48,030 bases of DNA, from contig JAZNRH010000103.1 of assembly GCA_045590615.1 (NCBI GenBank), positions 1 to 48,030 on the forward strand, written 5' to 3'. The DNA comes from RGIG6353 sp045590615. Its GTDB lineage: Bacteria > Bacillota > Clostridia > Oscillospirales > SIG627. The notes below the pieces were generated by a model. It was not told where the DNA came from. It saw nothing but the letters and a program-made list of their open reading frames with translations, and searched no databases. The position numbers and the translations under genes were made by a program. Shown piece by piece: positions 7,122 through 14,130 of the stretch; within the stretch, counting starts at the first letter, position 1; each line of letters starts with the position of its first letter.

Positions 7122-9386
7122 TTAAAGCTTATTTCTTTGGATTTTTCCACTGATAGTTTTGGGAAGCTCATCTCTGAACACGACAATTCTCGGATACTTA
7201 TACGGGGCAGTATGCTCCTTGACATAGTTCTGGATTTCCTTTTTAAGCTCTTCGGTGGGCACTTTACCCTTAACAAGCACGATGCTTGCCTTTACCACCT
7301 GACCTCTTACCTCGTCGGGTGCAGCAGAAACGCCACACTCAAGAACGTAAGGAAGCTCCATAATTACGCTTTCAATCTCGAACGGACCTATGCGATAGCC
7401 CGATGATTTGATAACGTCGTCGGTACGTCCAACGTACCAGAAAAATCCGTCCTCGTCACGCCAAGCAACGTCGCCCGTATGATAATAGCCGTCGTACATT
7501 ACCTCACGTGTCTTTTCTTCATTGTTGTAATAACCGAGGAAAAGTCCACAAGGAATTTTTTCGCTTATTTTAACGCAGATTTCTCCGTTTTCACCATCCG
7601 GAACGGGATTGCCGTCGGCATCAAGAATTTCAACGTCATAAAGAGGTACGGGTTTACCCATCGAGCCTATCTTATGAGGCGCACCGGCAAGGTTGGCAAT
7701 TGTAAGAGTAAGCTCGGTCTGACCGAAGCCCTCCATAATCTGAAGTCCCGTAAGCTTTTCAAACTGATAATAAACCTCGGGGTTGAGTGCTTCTCCTGCA
7801 GTTGTCATATGCTTAACCGAGGACAAATCGTACTTTGAAATATCCTCTTTAATCATCATACGAAGCATTGTAGGTGGTGCGCAGAAGGTGGTTATATTAT
7901 ACTTCGCGAACATCGGAAGAATGTCGGAAGCATCAAATCTGTCAAAGTCATAGGTGAATACTGCACCCTCGCAAAGCCACTGACCGTAGAGCTTGCCCCA
8001 GAGAGCCTTGCCCCAGCCTGTATCGGAAATTGTAAAATGCACTCCTTCGGTATCTACCATGTGCCAATACTTTGCAGTAACGTAATGTCCAAGCGCATAT
8101 TTGTACGAATGAGCTGCAATCTTGGGATAGCCCGTTGTACCCGACGTGAAGAACATAAGCATCATATCATCGCCACAAGGAGATTCCTCTGTTCTGTAAT
8201 AGTGTGCGCTAAAGCGTGGATATTCCTCGCAAAAGTCGTGCCAGCCTTCTTTCTTGCCACCAACCAGAATTTTGGTTGTAAGGGTGGGGCTAACCTTTTG
8301 TGCTATATCTACTTCGTTTGCAATTTCTCCATCGGAACTACATACGATTGCCGATACGCCTGCTGCGTTGAAACGGTAGTCGAAATCGTGAGCCAACAAA
8401 AGATTGGTTGCAGGGATTGCAATTGCGCCGATTTTATGGAGAGCAAGGATTGAGAACCAGAACTGATAGTGGCGCTTGAGGACAAGCATTACTCTATCCC
8501 CCTTCTTTATTCCAAGAGAAGTAAAGTAATTTGCCACCTGTGCCGAATGACGCTTCATATCGTTAAAGGTAAAGCGTCTCTCCTCTTTGTCTCGGCTGAT
8601 ATGAATCATTGCAAGCTTATCGGGATTTTTCTTTGCAATGGCGTCAACGACGTCAAATGCAAAATTGAACTTATCCTCGTTTTCAAAATCAATCTTGAGA
8701 GGAGTGCCGTTTTCGTCCTCAACTGTCTTTACGAACTTGTCACTGACAAGCTCTGCCTTTGAGCTGCTTGCAACGATTGTCTGTCTTACCTCGGGCTCTG
8801 CCTTTGATTCACCGGGAAGAACGACTGCCACAAAGAGACATTCTCTACCGTCAACGGCTATCATTCCGTGAGGTGTTGAGCTGTTGTAATAGATGCTGTC
8901 ACCCTCGCTGAGATACTCAACGTTGTCACCGATTTGCACCTTGAGTCGTCCACTCATAACGAGGTCAAACTCCTGTCCCGAGTGAGTTGCAAGATTAATC
9001 GGCTTATCCTGAAGCTCAGGCTCATAATCGTACTTTACCCAATAAGGCTCGGCGATCTTACCCTTGAACTTAGGAGCAAGACTTTGGATTTCAATGCCGT
9101 TTTCCTTTGCAGTCTCCTGACCGTCTCCCTTTCTTGTTATCGTATAAGAACGAAGATTTGCGCTCTTTCCTTCAAGGATATCGGTCATATCAATGTTGAA
9201 AACAAGTGAGCATTTATGTATAAACGAAAAGGGGAAGTCGGCATTTCCTGCCTCATATTCCTTGTACGCTTCAACGGATACCTCCGTTTTTTCAGCCATT
9301 TCTTCAATACTAATTCCGTCAATCTCACGCATCTCTTTAATTCTACGTGCTACTTCCAGAAGCTTTGTTTTTGAAGTTGTTGCCAT
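7122..9386 (-). CDS. XRE-cupin-acyl-CoA synthetase fusion, copy 2 (under Ile-type T-box)
   Basis: This 754-residue paralogue of the gene at 4489-6780 has the same order: XRE helix-turn-helix (about 10-70), cupin (about 100-190) and AMP-forming acyl-CoA synthetase with TSGTTGYPK, GFGQTE and the terminal SGKIQ lysine (K748). I take the ATG at 9386, which has GGAGG eight bases ahead; the in-frame ATG five codons upstream overlaps that site. Most of the synthetase domain is nearly identical to copy 1, but the stretch after GQTE differs (LTLTIANLAGAPHK against STMIIGNLVGTSHK), as expected for a change in acyl-group choice. With its isoleucine-type leader, 2-methylbutyrate is the likely acid; this is inference. 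Confidence 0.9.
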   Translation of the reverse strand: MATTSKTKLLEVARRIKEMREIDGISIEEMAEKTEVSVEAYKEYEAGNADFPFSFIHKCSLVFNIDMTDILEGKSANLRSYTITRKGDGQETAKENGIEIQSLAPKFKGKIAEPYWVKYDYEPELQDKPINLATHSGQEFDLVMSGRLKVQIGDNVEYLSEGDSIYYNSSTPHGMIAVDGRECLFVAVVLPGESKAEPEVRQTIVASSSKAELVSDKFVKTVEDENGTPLKIDFENEDKFNFAFDVVDAIAKKNPDKLAMIHISRDKEERRFTFNDMKRHSAQVANYFTSLGIKKGDRVMLVLKRHYQFWFSILALHKIGAIAIPATNLLLAHDFDYRFNAAGVSAIVCSSDGEIANEVDIAQKVSPTLTTKILVGGKKEGWHDFCEEYPRFSAHYYRTEESPCGDDMMLMFFTSGTTGYPKIAAHSYKYALGHYVTAKYWHMVDTEGVHFTISDTGWGKALWGKLYGQWLCEGAVFTYDFDRFDASDILPMFAKYNITTFCAPPTMLRMMIKEDISKYDLSSVKHMTTAGEALNPEVYYQFEKLTGLQIMEGFGQTELTLTIANLAGAPHKIGSMGKPVPLYDVEILDADGNPVPDGENGEICVKISEKIPCGLFLGYYNNEEKTREVMYDGYYHTGDVAWRDEDGFFWYVGRTDDVIKSSGYRIGPFEIESVIMELPYVLECGVSAAPDEVRGQVVKASIVLVKGKVPTEELKKEIQNYVKEHTAPYKYPRIVVFRDELPKTISGKIQRNKL

Positions 9387-9690
9387 TGTTATATCCTCCA
9401 TTCAATAAAAAAAATAATCACCCATCTCATTTTTTTGAGACGGGTGATATAATAATCACTCGCGGTACCACTCAAATTGCAGGAAAAACCTGCCACTCTT
9501 GGAATCAATCAATTCCTATGCATTTACGCAGCAATCACGGGTCCACTTACTGACAAAAGCGTTCAGCGCACCGGCTCGGAAGTGATAGGTATTTTTGTAA
9601 GTCTGTTATCGGCTCGCACCACACGCCGACTCTCTGAAAACAAGCTACAAAACCGTCTTCGTCATAACCTTTGAATTCTTTGATGATTAA
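9387..9690 (-). ncRNA. T-box riboswitch, predicted isoleucine specifier (AUC)
   Basis: The T-box core GAGTGGTACCGCG sits at plus-strand 9461-9474. Stem I shows AGAGAG, GGTG and an upper helix UUUUGUA/UACAAAA. The lower helix GAAG/CUUC occupies the same place as in the other leader; the triplet one A before CUUC is AUC (9584-9586), an isoleucine codon. The segment with GCATAGGAATTGATTGATTC is shared word for word with the first leader, so leader and gene were duplicated together. Uncharged tRNA-Ile is the predicted inducer. Confidence 0.9.
9407..9448 (-). terminator. T-box intrinsic terminator of copy 2
   Basis: On the minus strand CACCCGTCTCA and TGAGATGGGTG form an 11-bp stem closed by A residues, then ATTATTTTTTTT. 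It directly follows the T-box core and is replaced by the antiterminator when tRNA binds. Confidence 0.92.
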
Positions 9691-9719
9691 ACTATACCAC
9701 TATTGTTTTTATTTGTCAA
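9691..9719 (-). promoter_or_regulatory. Sigma-A promoter of the Ile-type T-box gene
   Basis: TTGACA (9714-9719) and TATAGT (9691-9696) are 17 bases apart. The -35 box overlaps the brnQ stop codon (9716-9718), so there is no room for a brnQ terminator and brnQ transcripts should run into the T-box leader. Confidence 0.9.
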
Positions 9720-10996
9720 GAGTTTTTTGAAAATTTTTTTATATTTCCTATCAACGCAAGCACCAAAGTCGGCAATATCCAGCCCATTCCCATATCAAAA
9801 AACGGTAAATAAGAAATCAAATCAAGCCTTATTCCAAAGCCTGCAATCGCATCAGCTACTCCATAAAGAAAAGCTCCCCCTGCAGCTAATCTGTATGCCA
9901 GAGGTGTGAGCCACTTGTGAAAAAAGCTCATTATTACCATTGCAAGAATAGGTGGGTAAACAACCGTCAATACGGGTGAAGCAAGAGCCACCAGCCCTTC
10001 AACGCCAAGCGAAGAAGCTACTGCGCTGAAAACGCAGATAATTATTACCCAGGTTTTATAGCTGAGCTTGTCCCGAAACAGCTTTTGCAGATATTTTGAT
10101 GCCGAGCTTGTAAGAGCAACCGACGTAGTCATACAAGCAAGCCCTGCAATAATACCAAAGAAAATCAATCCGAATTTTTGAGGGAGCAAAAGCTCTACTA
10201 TGCTGAGAAGAAGCTCTGCTCTCGAGGTATGCATATTGAAGAGAGTTGACACGGTTGCACCAAGGTAGGTCAGTCCTAAGTATATTACAAAAAGCCCCAA
10301 GCCTGCAACGAGACTCGCTCCAAGCGTCACGTCTCTGACCGAGCGCCTGTCCTTATTGCCACGCTGAATTGCACCCCCGATTGCGAGAACGCCAAACACG
10401 GCAGCGCCAAGCACGTCCATGGATTGATACCCGGCCTCTATGCCTGCTCCGACAGGAGACAGTGTTTTCTTTGTGTCAATCACGCTCGAAATAGGGTCAA
10501 TAATACCCTTTATAATCAAAAATAACAATCCTATTATCAACACAGGAGTCAAAACCTTTCCCACTATATCAACTACCTTTGTCTCATTAAAAGACAAGCT
10601 CAGGGTTATTCCAAAAAATATAACGCTGAAAAGAAATACGCTTGCAGTAGGAAGGTTTGGCAGAATTGCCAGCTCAAACGTCGTTGCGCAGGTACGTGGA
10701 ATGCTTATAAACGGACCGAGGCACAAAATAATAGAAAGCATCAATGCCGTGCTTGCCGTCCTGCCGAGTGGGGAAAGAACGTCGTCGAACGAGCCTCTGT
10801 TTATCTGCGCAATTATGGCAAGTATGGCGAGTCCTATATCTGCAATATAATATCCAAAAAAGCCCGACAGCCACTCGTTTCCCGATTCAAATCCCAGAAA
10901 AGGCGGGAATATCATATTTCCCGCCCCAAAAAACATCGAAAAGAGTGCTGCTCCTATTATTAAACTGTCAATCAGTGATTTTTTGTTCAGCTTCAT
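9716..10996 (-). CDS. brnQ: Branched-chain amino acid:cation symporter
   Basis: This 426-residue membrane protein belongs to the LIVCS family, which imports leucine, isoleucine and valine with sodium or protons. The N-terminal segment IGAALFSMFFGAGNMIFPPF is highly typical, and about twelve hydrophobic helices run through the protein. AGGAT precedes the ATG. It sits directly upstream of the two T-box genes, which ties import of branched-chain amino acids to their synthesis from acids. A 6-bp inverted repeat (11019-11034) lies in its promoter region. Confidence 0.93.
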   Translation of the reverse strand: MKLNKKSLIDSLIIGAALFSMFFGAGNMIFPPFLGFESGNEWLSGFFGYYIADIGLAILAIIAQINRGSFDDVLSPLGRTASTALMLSIILCLGPFISIPRTCATTFELAILPNLPTASVFLFSVIFFGITLSLSFNETKVVDIVGKVLTPVLIIGLLFLIIKGIIDPISSVIDTKKTLSPVGAGIEAGYQSMDVLGAAVFGVLAIGGAIQRGNKDRRSVRDVTLGASLVAGLGLFVIYLGLTYLGATVSTLFNMHTSRAELLLSIVELLLPQKFGLIFFGIIAGLACMTTSVALTSSASKYLQKLFRDKLSYKTWVIIICVFSAVASSLGVEGLVALASPVLTVVYPPILAMVIMSFFHKWLTPLAYRLAAGGAFLYGVADAIAGFGIRLDLISYLPFFDMGMGWILPTLVLALIGNIKKFSKNS

Positions 10997-11010
10997 AAAT
11001 TCATCCTATC

Positions 11011-11068
11011 TTATGATATGGTATTATGATACCACAAAATAGGTAAAAAGTATACATTTTTCAAAAAC
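11011..11068 (-). promoter_or_regulatory. brnQ promoter region with inverted repeat
   Basis: On the minus strand TTGAAA and TATTTT lie 17 bases apart just ahead of the repeat TGGTAT-CATA-ATACCA (plus-strand 11019-11034). The repeat has perfect 6-bp arms and would lie at or just after the transcription start, a good place for a repressor. Which protein binds is unknown. Confidence 0.45.
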
Positions 11069-11090
11069 TATTTTGCGTTGATGCCAAAGT

Positions 11091-12242
11091 CTACTGAATA
11101 CAATATGTAACTGCCGCCATTTTTTTGGCTGCCCAGGCAAGCGAATCAATATAAGCAAACTCGGTGAGCCTATGAATGCCCTCACCTAAAACGCCAAAGC
11201 TTTCAAGACAGGTAATGCCCCTTTGAGTCATATCGGCAGCATCAGTACCACCTAAGCCTTCAACCATTTCGATATCACCCAAGCCGTTCTCAAGATATAT
11301 TTTCTTCACCTTTTCAAAAAGCTCAAGATTTTTCTCTGTTTTTACCATAGCACAACGGGTGCTTGCAAGAGTAAGGGTACAAGTTGTGCCTTCAATAAAG
11401 GAGTTATTGGCTATCTCGTTTGCAACCTTCATTATCTCCATTCTTTGCTCTTCGGTCTTATATCTGAAATCTGCCGTAAAGCTGCAATTCTCAGGAACAG
11501 TGTTCTCTGCACTTCCACCATTGATGATACCACAGTTACACGTGATTGCATTTCTGTCCTTATACTGTTCGAGTCTTATAATCTTCTGAGCGGCTTCACA
11601 AATTGCACTCGCCCCCTTATCACAACGCGAAGAATGTACCGATTTTCCAACTATATCAAATCGAAATTTACAAATACCCTTTGTAGAAACCGTATGACCG
11701 TTCTTTTTGCCTCCTTCGGTGTTCAAAAAAGCTATACAGCCTTTTGCCTTTTCTGCCATATAATCCACGGTGGTTTTTTTACTGTTACGACTTCCGTTTT
11801 CCTCGTCACTTTGAAGGATGAGCTTTATCGGTCTTGCTTTGAAGCCACATCTTTCAAGAGCGTCCATTGCCATAAACGCAGCTACAATTCCACCCTTGCA
11901 ATCAATTACACCCGGACCGTAGATTTTTTCTTGGTCACAATACGTAGTAGTTTCTCCAAAAGAACCTAAAGGGTGAACGGTGTCCATATGACCCGAAAAA
12001 CAGACAGCCTCATTTTCTGCGCAGTCGTTCATTGTAATACAAACTACGTCGCCCGATATTTCCTGATGCTGAGTTTCAACCTTCCAACCCTTTTCAAGTG
12101 CTTTATCAATAAAATATCTGCCTACCCTATCTACACCTTCCTTATAGTCACTCGGGCTTTCGATATTACACACGTCGATCAAAAAATTTATATATTCTTT
12201 TTGAAGCGTATCTATCGTTTCGAAAAGGCTCTCACACTTCAT
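11091..12242 (-). CDS. M20 family metallopeptidase (ArgE/DapE/CPG2-like)
   Basis: This 383-residue cytoplasmic hydrolase belongs to the M20 zinc peptidase/deacylase family. Zinc ligands and the general base appear in order: GHMDTVHP (His and Asp), GPGVIDCKGG (Asp), SDEENGS (catalytic and ligand Glu), and a late E-G-LGGTDAAD and GEGIHRLTE (final His). A dimerisation domain with GKSVHSSRCDKGASA lies between. The family includes carboxypeptidases, acetylornithine and succinyl-diaminopimelate deacylases and dipeptidases; I cannot tell which applies. The GGAG site and 21-base gap to the SGNH hydrolase gene suggest cotranscription with it. Confidence 0.88.
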   Translation of the reverse strand: MKCESLFETIDTLQKEYINFLIDVCNIESPSDYKEGVDRVGRYFIDKALEKGWKVETQHQEISGDVVCITMNDCAENEAVCFSGHMDTVHPLGSFGETTTYCDQEKIYGPGVIDCKGGIVAAFMAMDALERCGFKARPIKLILQSDEENGSRNSKKTTVDYMAEKAKGCIAFLNTEGGKKNGHTVSTKGICKFRFDIVGKSVHSSRCDKGASAICEAAQKIIRLEQYKDRNAITCNCGIINGGSAENTVPENCSFTADFRYKTEEQRMEIMKVANEIANNSFIEGTTCTLTLASTRCAMVKTEKNLELFEKVKKIYLENGLGDIEMVEGLGGTDAADMTQRGITCLESFGVLGEGIHRLTEFAYIDSLAWAAKKMAAVTYCIQ

Positions 12243-12263
12243 TATAGTTCTCCTTTTTCAAAT

Positions 12264-12893
12264 TCATATTCCAACAGGCTTGTCTGTATACATTTCTTCA
12301 CGGTACTCAAGCTCCTCATGAATATCAAGCTCGGGTAACACCATCGATAATACCTGACTTGTAAACACCTGAGTTCCAAGAGGTGTGTAATAATGTACGG
12401 GGTCGGAATGAGCTTCTTCGGGAAGACTCTTAGACAGAGCATACATATCGTTAACCTTAAAGCCATATTTCTTGACAATATTTACAGCAGTCTCGTTATA
12501 TTGCTCTATTTCTTCGTTGTATCTCTTGAAGTTTTTGCCCATTTTCTCAGAAAGAACTGAGGTAGAAGTAGCAAAAATAACCTTTGAATCAGGGCACAGC
12601 TTTTTAATTCTTAAGCAAATTCGATCTATGTAATAAGCATAAAAATCGAGTGGAGTATGAGGGTCCTCCTCAAAAAGTCTGAGGCAATCCCACAAGCCTG
12701 CATTCCAATGTATTACGTCTATCTCCCCGGGATTTATACCATTGATATATTCGTGAAAATATCTCAAAACGTACGAGGCAAAACGGCAGTTTTCTTCGGG
12801 AAAAATAACGTTCGCTTTGCCCTCCAACGTCTTTTTCACAGACGTATCGTATCCCCTTCTGATTGAATCACCAATTAACAATAAGTTCTTCAT
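12264..12893 (-). CDS. SGNH/GDSL-type hydrolase
   Basis: This 209-residue protein has the block order of SGNH esterases: GDS at residues 8-10 with nucleophile S10, WNAGLWD supplying the block III asparagine, and DPVHYYTPLG supplying the catalytic Asp-His pair near the C-terminus. No signal peptide is evident, so it probably works in the cytoplasm, removing acyl or acetyl groups from a sugar, lipid or other small ester. AAAAGGAG lies ahead of the ATG. The start overlaps the stop of a 24-codon upstream frame (ATGA). The M20 peptidase follows after 21 bases. Confidence 0.85.
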   Translation of the reverse strand: MKNLLLIGDSIRRGYDTSVKKTLEGKANVIFPEENCRFASYVLRYFHEYINGINPGEIDVIHWNAGLWDCLRLFEEDPHTPLDFYAYYIDRICLRIKKLCPDSKVIFATSTSVLSEKMGKNFKRYNEEIEQYNETAVNIVKKYGFKVNDMYALSKSLPEEAHSDPVHYYTPLGTQVFTSQVLSMVLPELDIHEELEYREEMYTDKPVGI

Positions 12894-12964
12894 TTCAAGC
12901 TCTCCTTTTGAAATCCGTCGTCATAGCCCTTTGCTTTACCATTGGGATACCTCATAAAAATCAT
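12890..12964 (-). CDS. Possible 24-residue upstream ORF
   Basis: An in-frame ATG at 12964 (AAGGGA eight or so bases ahead) opens a 24-codon frame containing RYPNGKAKGYDDGFQKESLK. Its TGA overlaps the ATG of the SGNH hydrolase as ATGA, which is the usual mark of translational coupling. It may be a leader peptide, a true small protein, or the worn-down end of a lost gene. It is charged, lacks a membrane segment and matches nothing I know. Confidence 0.3.
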   Translation of the reverse strand: MIFMRYPNGKAKGYDDGFQKESLK

Positions 12965-13008
12965 CCGTAATATCCCTTCATGATTATACGTTTATCCGTG
13001 TTTTTTCG

Positions 13009-13923
13009 TCACGGTAACCTATGTCCTGCGGCACGATATATTTCATACCATTCCGAACGTGTAAGTACAACGTCGCAAGCTTTACAAATTTCCTCGAGAT
13101 GCTCAGGGTTCATAGTCCCTGCAATCAACTGCATTTTTGCAGGGTGACGTAATATCCATGCCGCTGCGACACCCGTTTTTGTAATGCCGTATTTTTCGCC
13201 AATTTCAGCAAGCTTTTGGTTAAGATTGGGAAATTCATCATTATCCACGAAATTGCCCTCAAAAAATCCATACTGAAAAGGCGACCATGCTTGAATTGTA
13301 ATCCCCTTAATTCTACTATGCTCCAAAAAAGAACCATCGTGCATCACCGACTCTGCATTTTTCATATTCACGTTCATGCCCGATGTTACCATTCCTGCCT
13401 CGGTTACAGAAAATTGAAGCTGATTTATGATAAGTGGCTGTTTCACAGCTGTTTTCAAAAGCTCTATTTGGGTCATATTTTGATTTGATACACCAAAGTG
13501 TCTGACTTTTCCCGATGCCTCCAATTCGTCAAACGCCTGAGCAACCTCCTCGGGCTCCATAAGCGTATCGGGGCGATGAAGCAACAAAACGTCAACATAT
13601 TCTACTCCAAGACGTGAAAGACTTCCGTCAACAGATTTCAAGATATGCTCCTTTGAAAAATCATACTGCCCGTCATGAATGGCGCACTTTGTCTGAATTA
13701 TTATTTCATCCCTTTTACCGTTATGACGCTTCAGATATTCGCCAAAAACCCTCTCGGCATTTCCTTTTCCGTAAATATCTGCATGGTCAAAGAAATTAAT
13801 GCCATTTTCTATGGCAGTGTCCATTATAGCGTCTACCCTTTTTTCATCCAAGCCACCCATTCGCATACAGCCAAGCGAAACGGCTGAAGCTTCAAGCTTA
13901 TTTCCTATTTTTACGTATTTCAT
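13009..13923 (-). CDS. Aldo/keto reductase
   Basis: This 304-residue NAD(P)H-dependent oxidoreductase is an (alpha/beta)8 barrel of the aldo/keto reductase family, close in layout to YdhF/YcsN proteins. The catalytic set is visible: Asp and Tyr in FFDHADIYGKGNAE, Lys in IIQTKCAI and His in VDVLLLHRPD. The late ILRHPAKMQLIAGTMNPEH is the usual cofactor-binding region. GGAGG precedes the ATG. It has a clear promoter at 14007-14035 and a long leader with three hairpins. The natural carbonyl substrate is unknown. Confidence 0.9.
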   Translation of the reverse strand: MKYVKIGNKLEASAVSLGCMRMGGLDEKRVDAIMDTAIENGINFFDHADIYGKGNAERVFGEYLKRHNGKRDEIIIQTKCAIHDGQYDFSKEHILKSVDGSLSRLGVEYVDVLLLHRPDTLMEPEEVAQAFDELEASGKVRHFGVSNQNMTQIELLKTAVKQPLIINQLQFSVTEAGMVTSGMNVNMKNAESVMHDGSFLEHSRIKGITIQAWSPFQYGFFEGNFVDNDEFPNLNQKLAEIGEKYGITKTGVAAAWILRHPAKMQLIAGTMNPEHLEEICKACDVVLTRSEWYEIYRAAGHRLP

Positions 13924-13939
13924 TTTGCACCTCCAAGTT

Positions 13940-13995
13940 AAAGACGCAAGTCTTTAATAGCAAAGCCTTGCTTTGCCGATGGGGTGGAAGCCATC
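13940..13995. other. Three consecutive small hairpins in the aldo/keto reductase leader
   Basis: Inverted repeats AAAGACgcaaGTCTTT (13940-13955), GCAAAGccttgCTTTGC (13960-13976) and GATGGggtggaagCCATC (13978-13995) follow each other with only a few bases between, all between the promoter and the ribosome site. They match no riboswitch class I recognise. Confidence 0.55.
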
Positions 13996-14006
13996 TCTTT
14001 GAGGTT

Positions 14007-14035
14007 ATTATACCATAATCATCTTGGTTTTTCAA
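14007..14035 (-). promoter_or_regulatory. Sigma-A promoter of the aldo/keto reductase
   Basis: TTGAAA (14030-14035) and TATAAT (14007-14012) are 17 bases apart on the minus strand. The start of transcription would lie near 14000, giving a leader of about 75 bases. Confidence 0.85.
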
Positions 14036-14060
14036 CATATTATACAAATTAGTTTTTCGT

Positions 14061-14091
14061 TTTACAACATTTTCGTTCTTTTGCGTATACT
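14061..14091 (+). promoter_or_regulatory. Probable promoter of the ferritin-like gene
   Basis: TATACT (14086-14091) is preceded by TTACAA (14062-14067) at 18 bases. The ATG at 14131 has the ribosome site GAAAGGAAG. Weaker than the other promoters here but well placed. Confidence 0.55.
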
Positions 14092-14130
14092 AATACAGGA
14101 GAAAAAACAATAACCTGAAAGGAAGATACT

